DNA from: Clostridiales bacterium
GTDB lineage: Bacteria; Bacillota_A; Clostridia; Christensenellales; Christensenellaceae
Length of the DNA stretch: 10,525 bases
Assembly: GCA_003149735.1 (NCBI GenBank)
Contig: QANA01000090.1
Location: 1-10,525, forward strand
Reading direction: 5' to 3'
Shown piece by piece: positions 5,739 through 10,525 of the stretch (its first letter is position 1; each line of letters starts with the position of its first letter). Both the position numbers and the translations under genes were made by a program. The notes beneath the pieces are model-generated. The model did not search any database. It was not told the origin of the DNA and saw only the letters and a program-made list of their open reading frames with translations.

Positions 5739-7890
5739 ACATGCGGGATTTTGCTTTGGTGTAAAACGGGCGGTCAACAGAGCATTGGATTTGGCAAAAC
5801 AGGGCGAAAATGTGGTTACCCTGGGGGATTTGATCCACAATAAGCAATTTGTGGCCTATTTGAGAAAAAATGGAATTTGTACAGTGGAGGAAATAAGTCA
5901 GGCTGCGCAGGCCGGCAGCAAAGTGCTGATCCGTTCTCATGGGGTGCCGCCTTCTGCCTATGCGGAACTGGAGCAGCAACAGGTAGCCTATGAGGATCTG
6001 ACTTGTCCTTTTGTAGAGCGCATTCATCGCAGAGTATATGAACAACAAGCCTTGTTTGATCATATTATCATTGTAGGTAAGAAAGACCATCCGGAAGTAG
6101 TGGGTATTTGCGGATGGGCAGGTGCAAAAGCCTTGGTAGTGGGCGATGAGGAGCAGGCAAAGGCACTTCCGCGGCTGGGCAATGTATTGATTGTTGCGCA
6201 GACGACGATTACTCGAGAATTGTTTGATACAATTTGCAGAACAGTTGAAGCGAAAGCACAGCATTGCGCGGTGTTTGACAGTATTTGTGAAACAACTGCG
6301 CTCCGGCAGAAAGAAGCGGCGGAAATTGCCCGTAAGAGCGACGCGATGCTGGTTATTGGAGACAGACAAAGCTCCAATAGCAGAAAACTATATGAAATCG
6401 CAAAAAAATATTGCCGTAATGCTTATTTTATTGAGGATGCCAGTGAAGTTATACTTGAAAACTTTACAGAGTGTGATATAATTGGTATAGTTGCCGGTGC
6501 CTCTGCACCGGATTGGATAATCAGGGAGGTATGCACGCTAATGGAGTTAGAAAAAACTCAGGTTACAGAAGAAACCGCAGCGGTAGAAGCAGAAGCAGCA
6601 CAGGCTGCTGAAGTTGTTGAAGCTGCACCTGTTGCAGAAGAAGTTGAAACTGCACAGCCCGTGGAAGTGGAAGAATCCAGCTTCGCGGAGGAAATGGAAA
6701 AGACGTTTGTCAAAATCAGAAGAGGCCAGTTTGTAAAAGGTGTTGTAGTTCATGTTACTGATGAAGAAGTATGTGTCAACATTGGTTACAAAGCAGATGG
6801 TCTTATCAAGAAGGATGACTTAACACTGACAGGTGATGTTGCACCCTCTGATTTGTTCAAAGAAGGCGATGAGATCGAGGCAGAAGTTGTCTCGCTCAAT
6901 GATGGCGTAGGAAATGTCGTTCTTTCCAGAAAGAAGATTGAAAACCAGGTAAAATGGAAAGAGTTTGTAGAGAACCTGGATATGGATGCGATTTATGAAT
7001 GCGTTGTCACCAAAACGATTAAGGGTGGTGTATTGACCAAGTTTAATGGTTATGAAGCATTTATTCCCGCTTCCCAGCTTTCTCTCAAATATGTGGAAGA
7101 CTTGAGCGTGTTTGTTGGTAAGACGCTGCTGGTTAAGATCATTGATGTGGATAAGCGCCAGAAGAGATTTGTACTGTCCAATAAAGAAGCACTCAAACAG
7201 CAGATTGCTGAGCAGGAAAAGATGATTTTTGCCAGCTTTGAAAAGGGTTCCGTTGTGCGCGGTGTTGTTAAGAGACTGACTGATTTTGGTGCCTTTGTGG
7301 ACGTTGGCGGTGTGGATGGTCTGCTGCATATCACAGATATCAGCTGGGTTCGTATTAAACACCCGAAAGATGTTTTGAGTGAAAATCAGGAAATTGATGT
7401 TAAGATTCTGAATGTTGATCCTGAAAAGAAGAGAATTTCTCTTGGCTATAAGCAGCTTCAGCCCAAGCCTTGGGATTTGGTTTCCGAAAAATACATTGTC
7501 GGCGAAACAGTGACTGGTAAAGTTGTTCGGATCGCTCCCTTTGGTGCATTTGTAGAACTGGAGCCCACGATTGATGGCTTGGTACATATTTCTCAAGTGA
7601 CCAACAGAAGAATTGAAAAGGTAGAGGATGTTCTTTCCCTGGGTCAGGAAGTGACTGCTAAGATTTTGGAAGTCAATCCTGAAAAGAAACGCATCAGTTT
7701 GAGCATCAGAGCTCTTATGCAGCCTGAAAAGCGTGAAGATGCTGCAGAAGGTGAAGAAAAAGTTGAGCGTAAGCCCAGAGCAAGAAGAGAAGAAAGATCC
7801 TTTGTGATTCCGCCCAGAGAAGAGGCGACGACTTCGTTGGCGGATCTTTTCAAGCTGGCAGAAGAAGCAGGCGAAAATAAGGAAGACTAA
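5719..7890 (+). CDS. ispH: Bifunctional IspH (HMBPP reductase) / ribosomal protein S1 fusion
   Basis: A 723-residue fusion. Residues 1-275 are IspH, the [4Fe-4S] enzyme that reduces HMBPP to IPP and DMAPP in the last MEP-pathway step. Its cluster cysteines C12, C96 and C190 are present, with H40, H74, H124, E126, 'IRSHGVPP' and 'GIVAGASAPDWII'. Residues about 281-325 form an Ala/Glu/Val-rich acidic linker. Four S1 RNA-binding domains follow, at about 335-405, 423-489, 509-577 and 594-664; the third and fourth are the most canonical ('FGAFVDVGGVDGLLHI', 'FGAFVELEPTIDGLVHI'). A charged Arg/Glu-rich tail ends the protein. This fusion is established in clostridia and relatives. In many the S1 part may act in translation or RNA binding. 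GGGAG before the ATG at 5719 is the ribosome site, inside plsC. The junction contains a possible internal start at 6541, and codon use changes across it. A terminator follows. Confidence 0.96.
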   Translation: MKIILAKHAGFCFGVKRAVNRALDLAKQGENVVTLGDLIHNKQFVAYLRKNGICTVEEISQAAQAGSKVLIRSHGVPPSAYAELEQQQVAYEDLTCPFVERIHRRVYEQQALFDHIIIVGKKDHPEVVGICGWAGAKALVVGDEEQAKALPRLGNVLIVAQTTITRELFDTICRTVEAKAQHCAVFDSICETTALRQKEAAEIARKSDAMLVIGDRQSSNSRKLYEIAKKYCRNAYFIEDASEVILENFTECDIIGIVAGASAPDWIIREVCTLMELEKTQVTEETAAVEAEAAQAAEVVEAAPVAEEVETAQPVEVEESSFAEEMEKTFVKIRRGQFVKGVVVHVTDEEVCVNIGYKADGLIKKDDLTLTGDVAPSDLFKEGDEIEAEVVSLNDGVGNVVLSRKKIENQVKWKEFVENLDMDAIYECVVTKTIKGGVLTKFNGYEAFIPASQLSLKYVEDLSVFVGKTLLVKIIDVDKRQKRFVLSNKEALKQQIAEQEKMIFASFEKGSVVRGVVKRLTDFGAFVDVGGVDGLLHITDISWVRIKHPKDVLSENQEIDVKILNVDPEKKRISLGYKQLQPKPWDLVSEKYIVGETVTGKVVRIAPFGAFVELEPTIDGLVHISQVTNRRIEKVEDVLSLGQEVTAKILEVNPEKKRISLSIRALMQPEKREDAAEGEEKVERKPRARREERSFVIPPREEATTSLADLFKLAEEAGENKED
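6523..6529 (+). promoter_or_regulatory. Possible internal Shine-Dalgarno at the IspH/S1 junction
   Basis: AGGGAGG at 6523-6529 is a strong match to the anti-Shine-Dalgarno sequence. It lies 11 nt before an in-frame ATG at 6541 (Met275 of the fusion), exactly where IspH ends and the acidic linker to S1 begins. An out-of-frame ATG at 6531 is only 1 nt away, too close for normal initiation. The motif could allow separate translation of an S1 protein of about 449 residues. It also encodes conserved IspH residues (Ile-Arg-Glu-Val), so it may be coincidental. Confidence 0.4.
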
Positions 7891-7919
7891 ATAGTCAAAA
7901 CAGAAGTATAAAATCAATT

Positions 7920-7955
7920 GGGAGACGTTCTGTAAAGGAATGTTCTCCCTTTTTT
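7920..7955 (+). terminator. Rho-independent terminator after ispH-rpsA
   Basis: GGGAGA (7920-7925) pairs with TCTCCC (7944-7949). CGTTC (7926-7930) pairs with GAATG (7938-7942), with one G-U pair and a bulged T at 7943. The 7-nt loop is at 7931-7937, and six T residues follow at 7950-7955. It lies 30 nt after the ispH-rpsA stop and closes the long + strand unit. Confidence 0.9.
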
Positions 7956-8052
7956 CAATCCGTATATTATGCGGCAGAAAACAAGTCGATTATTGGACAA
8001 AATCAAAGATAATCAGTAAAGCAATAGCATAAAAAAGAGGAGGGATTAGAAG
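7956..8052 (+). promoter_or_regulatory. Leader and likely promoter region of the amidohydrolase gene
   Basis: A promoter for the downstream amidohydrolase should lie here, because a terminator stands immediately upstream. The region is A/T rich. A near-consensus -10 box GATAAT is at 8008-8013, but no good -35 lies 16-18 nt before it. TTGGAC at 7993-7998 resembles a -35, but no good -10 lies at the matching distance. The exact promoter is therefore unresolved. The ribosome site GAGGAGGG (8037-8044), 8 nt before the ATG, is strong. No riboswitch-like structure was seen. Confidence 0.35.
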
Positions 8053-9204
8053 ATGATCATTCAAAACGTGCTGATTTATGATGCAGTGCATCGGGAACCT
8101 TATGTTGGGCATATTCGTATAGAAAACGAAAAGATTGCTGAAATTGGCCCGGATGTGAGCCGTAAGGGCGAAGAAGAAGTCGTTGAAGGCAGAGGATTGC
8201 GGGCGTATCCTGGATTTATTGATGCGCATAGCCATATTGGATTGGATGGATATGGCGGGCCGACGGGCGGCAGCTATGATTATAATGAAATGAATGATAT
8301 TGTTTGTCCACAGTTGAGAGGGCTAGATAGCTATAATCCTCAGGATGCAGCGATCCCTATGGCACTGGCTGGCGGCGTGACGACGGTTTGCACCGGGCCG
8401 GGTTCTGCTAATGTGTTGGGCGGCACCTCACTGGTTATAAAATTATGGGGCAACAGTGTGGAAGAAGCGGTTATGGTACCGGAAGCAGCTATGAAATGTG
8501 CATTTGGAGAGAATCCCAAACGCTGTTACAAAGAAAAATGTGATTCGGCAAGAATGACGACTGCAGCAAAATTGCGGGAAGCACTGTTTTTGGCAAGAGA
8601 TTATATGCAGCGGAAGGAGGCTGCCGATGGAGATATTGCAAAGGCACCTCGATTTGATATGAAAGCAGAAGCACTGATTCCCGTGTTAAAAGGGGAGATG
8701 CCCTTGAAAGCACATGCACATCGGGCGGATGATGTGATGACGGCGCTGCGTATTGCAAAAGAGTTTCATGTACGCATTACCTTGGAACATTGTACAGAAG
8801 GGCATTTGATTGTAAAAGAACTGCAGGAGGCAAAAGTTCCGGTGGCGGTTGGCCCTACCCTGACCAGTGCTTCAAAATTGGAATTGATCAATAAATCTTG
8901 GGAAACTCCGGGTATTCTGGCAGCTGCGGGAATTCAGGTTTCCATTATTACCGATGCCTCTGTCATTCCGCAGGAATATCTTCCGATGTGTGCAGGCTTA
9001 GCTGTAAAAGCGGGGATGGATTCCTTTGAGGCATTGAAAGCAATCACTATTAATCCGGCTAAGCATTTAGGTGTAGAAAATCGGATTGGTTCGCTGGAGG
9101 CGGGCAAGGATGCAGATATTGTGCTCACGGAAGGTAATCCGCTTTTTACGGATTCTGTCGTGAAAATGGTATTTCTAAACGGAAAAGCAGTTGTTGGAGC
9201 ATAA
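8053..9204 (+). CDS. Amidohydrolase family protein (imidazolonepropionase-like), substrate unknown
   Basis: A 383-residue metal-dependent hydrolase of the amidohydrolase superfamily, closest in pattern to imidazolonepropionase-related proteins (COG1228 type). It has the N-terminal beta-sandwich strands, then the metal motif HSH (H59, H61) in 'GFIDAHSHIG', 'GGVTTVCTGPGSANVLGG' at 107-124, and 'AFGENPKR' at 150-157. H221 and H223 sit in 'KAHAHRADD', H246 in 'LEHCTEGH', and D301 in 'IITDAS' supplies the catalytic aspartate position. 'NPAKHLGVENRIGSLEAGKDADIVL' at 334-358 is the typical C-terminal signature. No signal peptide is seen, so it should be cytosolic. GAGGAGGG at 8037-8044 fixes the start. 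It is a single-gene unit between two terminators. The reaction (cyclic amide, dipeptide or other C-N bond hydrolysis) cannot be told from sequence, and no neighbouring pathway genes help. Histidine utilisation is not supported by context. Confidence 0.9.
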   Translation: MIIQNVLIYDAVHREPYVGHIRIENEKIAEIGPDVSRKGEEEVVEGRGLRAYPGFIDAHSHIGLDGYGGPTGGSYDYNEMNDIVCPQLRGLDSYNPQDAAIPMALAGGVTTVCTGPGSANVLGGTSLVIKLWGNSVEEAVMVPEAAMKCAFGENPKRCYKEKCDSARMTTAAKLREALFLARDYMQRKEAADGDIAKAPRFDMKAEALIPVLKGEMPLKAHAHRADDVMTALRIAKEFHVRITLEHCTEGHLIVKELQEAKVPVAVGPTLTSASKLELINKSWETPGILAAAGIQVSIITDASVIPQEYLPMCAGLAVKAGMDSFEALKAITINPAKHLGVENRIGSLEAGKDADIVLTEGNPLFTDSVVKMVFLNGKAVVGA

Positions 9205-9230
9205 ATAAATCTCAAAATTGAAATATCACG

Positions 9231-9280
9231 AATCAAAAAAGAGGCTGTAGCCTTTAAGGGCAGCAGCCTCTTTTTTGATT
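9231..9280. terminator. Bidirectional rho-independent terminator between convergent genes
   Basis: A perfect 17-bp inverted repeat: AATCAAAAAAGAGGCTG (9231-9247) and its reverse complement (9264-9280), with a 16-nt loop. The GAGGCTG core is flanked by a run of six A on one side and six T on the other, so transcripts from either strand end in a hairpin followed by U residues. It lies 26 nt after the amidohydrolase stop and 11 nt beyond the end of the - strand ABC transporter gene, and probably serves both. Confidence 0.92.
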
Positions 9281-9291
9281 AGAAGTTGAAT

Positions 9292-10525
9292 TTATTGATG
9301 GGTATATAGCTTATAATAAGCTCCTTTTTGTGCCAACAGTTGTTCATGGGTACCGCTCTCTATAATTCCGCCATTGCCAATGACTAAAATCAGGTCAGAA
9401 TTGCGAATGGTGGAAAGGCGGTGTGCAACGATAAAGCTGGTACGATTTTTCAGTACAGTAGTAATTGCCTGCTGGATCAATTGCTCAGTTTCAGTATCGA
9501 TGGAAGAAGTAGCTTCATCCAATACAAAAATACGAGGATCGGCCAATATGACACGGGCAAATGAAATGAGCTGTTTCTGGCCTGTGGAAAGGCGAATTCC
9601 ACCTTCACCAACCTGGGTATCATAGCCATCTTTTTGGGCCAGAATAAACTCTTCTGCGCGAACCATGCGGGCGGCGGCGCGAATTTCTTCTTCAGTGGCA
9701 TCTTTACGGCCGAAAGCTATGTTTTCTCTGATAGTGCCTGAAAACAGATGCGGTTGCTGAAGCACATATCCCATACTGCTTTGCAGCCAGAGCTGGGAAC
9801 GTTGACGATAATCCACTCCATCAATTAATATTTTTCCTCCGGTAGGCTCATAAAAGCGACAGATCAAATTGATGATAGTACTCTTGCCCGCACCTGTTTC
9901 ACCTACCAGAGCAATGCTCTTGCCGGCCGGTACATGAAGGTTAAAGTCTTTCAGCACAGTCTCTTCGGGAATATAGGAGAAATCAACATGCTCGAATGTG
10001 ATATCGCCGGAAATGGGCGGCCAATTTTCCTTTTTCGGCGCAAGGCTGTCTCCATATACAGAGATTACTTCAGGGCTGTCTACAATATCTTCCGGTGTAT
10101 CTAAAAGGGAGATAACGCGCTCGGCAGAAGCTTGTGCATTCTGCAATTCAGCAAATTTTTGAGCCAACTGCTGGATGGGGTCAAATAACTGTGTAGTGTA
10201 GGAAATAAATGAGGAAAGCGTGCCGAAAGTAATCACGCCTTCCAATACCTGCCCACCACCGATTTGCAGCGCAAGAGCTGTGCCGATAGCGCTTAAAAAC
10301 ATGACAATCGGCATAAAAATGGCATTCAGACCGGAGGCTCTGGCAGATGCATGCCGCATATCACTGGTAAGTTGCTTAAAATCATCGAAATTCTGTTGTT
10401 CACGAACCAGCGTTTTGGTTGTCATGGCTCCCATAATGCCCTCGTTATAGGCGCCGGTAATGCGGGAGTTGATGCTGCGGACAATGCGGAACTGGCGTAA
10501 TATTTTGGTGCGGAAAAAAACAGCA
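9292..10525 (-). CDS. ABC exporter half-transporter (permease-ATPase), N-terminus cut by window edge
   Basis: The 3' part of an MsbA/MDR-like ABC exporter subunit; 410 residues are visible and the frame stays open to the right edge. The first in-frame ATG (10434) is internal: the residues before it (about 30, including 'NSRITGAYNEG') match the cytoplasmic-loop motif of such exporters. Membrane helices 5-6 lie near visible residues 66-120. The ATPase domain follows, with Walker A 'GETGAGKST' (208-216), Q-loop 'YVLQQPHLFSGTIREN', signature 'LSTGQ' (312-316), Walker B 'IFVLDE' (332-337) with the catalytic Glu, D-loop 'SSID', and H-loop His368. The signature carries Thr where LSGGQ is canonical. 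Such subunits act as dimers and often come as gene pairs, so a partner may lie upstream outside the window. Substrate cannot be told; drugs or lipids are common in the family. Confidence 0.93.
   Translation of the reverse strand, partial: AVFFRTKILRQFRIVRSINSRITGAYNEGIMGAMTTKTLVREQQNFDDFKQLTSDMRHASARASGLNAIFMPIVMFLSAIGTALALQIGGGQVLEGVITFGTLSSFISYTTQLFDPIQQLAQKFAELQNAQASAERVISLLDTPEDIVDSPEVISVYGDSLAPKKENWPPISGDITFEHVDFSYIPEETVLKDFNLHVPAGKSIALVGETGAGKSTIINLICRFYEPTGGKILIDGVDYRQRSQLWLQSSMGYVLQQPHLFSGTIRENIAFGRKDATEEEIRAAARMVRAEEFILAQKDGYDTQVGEGGIRLSTGQKQLISFARVILADPRIFVLDEATSSIDTETEQLIQQAITTVLKNRTSFIVAHRLSTIRNSDLILVIGNGGIIESGTHEQLLAQKGAYYKLYTHQ

Noticed and set aside
5482..6369. Open frame of 295 codons on the - strand across the plsC/ispH joint
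   Set aside because: It lies opposite two well-supported genes, shows no family motif and has an odd Cys/Phe/His-rich composition typical of shadow frames.
6531..6611. Out-of-frame ATG directly after AGGGAGG, opening a short frame inside ispH-rpsA
   Set aside because: The ATG is only 1 nt from the SD-like site and the frame ends after about 26 codons; no sign of a real peptide.
6820..7917. Long open frame of 365 codons on the - strand opposite the S1 domains
   Set aside because: The + strand frame here encodes clear, conserved S1 domains. The antisense product is rich in Phe, Asn and Cys with no recognisable domain, and is explained by the codon bias of the sense gene.
7993..8013. TTGGAC and GATAAT considered together as a -35/-10 promoter pair
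   Set aside because: The spacer would be only 9 nt, far from the usual 16-18, so they cannot be one sigma-A type promoter; kept only as a low-confidence region.

Overview
The window looks like chromosomal housekeeping DNA from an anaerobic-type Bacillota (Firmicutes), most likely Clostridia or Negativicutes. Three things support this: the asp23-amaP-DUF2273-nusB gene order, the fusion of IspH to ribosomal protein S1 (known mainly from clostridia and their relatives), and the purine-rich GGAGG-type ribosome sites. GC content is in the mid-40s by eye. The species cannot be named from this sequence alone. I see no insertion sequence, prophage, CRISPR array, tRNA or rRNA.

Positions 1 to about 7890 hold ten genes on the + strand that look like one long transcription unit. 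First come three cell-envelope genes: an Asp23/Gls24 protein, its membrane anchor AmaP, and a small DUF2273 membrane protein. Next are nusB (transcription antitermination), a diverged TsaD/Kae1-like protein, folD (one-carbon folate metabolism), ispA (polyprenyl diphosphate synthase), cmk (CMP kinase), plsC (phosphatidic acid synthesis) and a bifunctional ispH-rpsA gene. From nusB onward the genes are 2-7 nt apart or overlap by 8-20 nt, which suggests translational coupling. A strong hairpin without a U-tract lies between asp23 and amaP. A rho-independent terminator at 7920-7955 closes the unit.

Positions 8053-9204 hold a separately transcribed amidohydrolase of the imidazolonepropionase-like group, substrate unknown. 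A 17-bp perfect stem with A/T tracts on both sides (9231-9280) then serves as a shared terminator for this gene and for a convergent ABC exporter half-transporter on the - strand. That gene runs off the right edge, so its N-terminal membrane part is missing.

Functionally, the long unit joins growth-linked tasks: rRNA transcription (NusB), translation (S1), one-carbon units (FolD), nucleotide supply (Cmk), phospholipid synthesis (PlsC) and isoprenoid synthesis (IspH feeding IspA). The points most worth a second look are the TsaD paralogue that lacks several TsaD signature residues, the apparent absence of xseA/xseB from their usual place beside folD and ispA, and the IspH-S1 fusion, which has a Shine-Dalgarno-like site and an in-frame ATG exactly at the domain junction. 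I found no clear evidence of a wholly new biological system.
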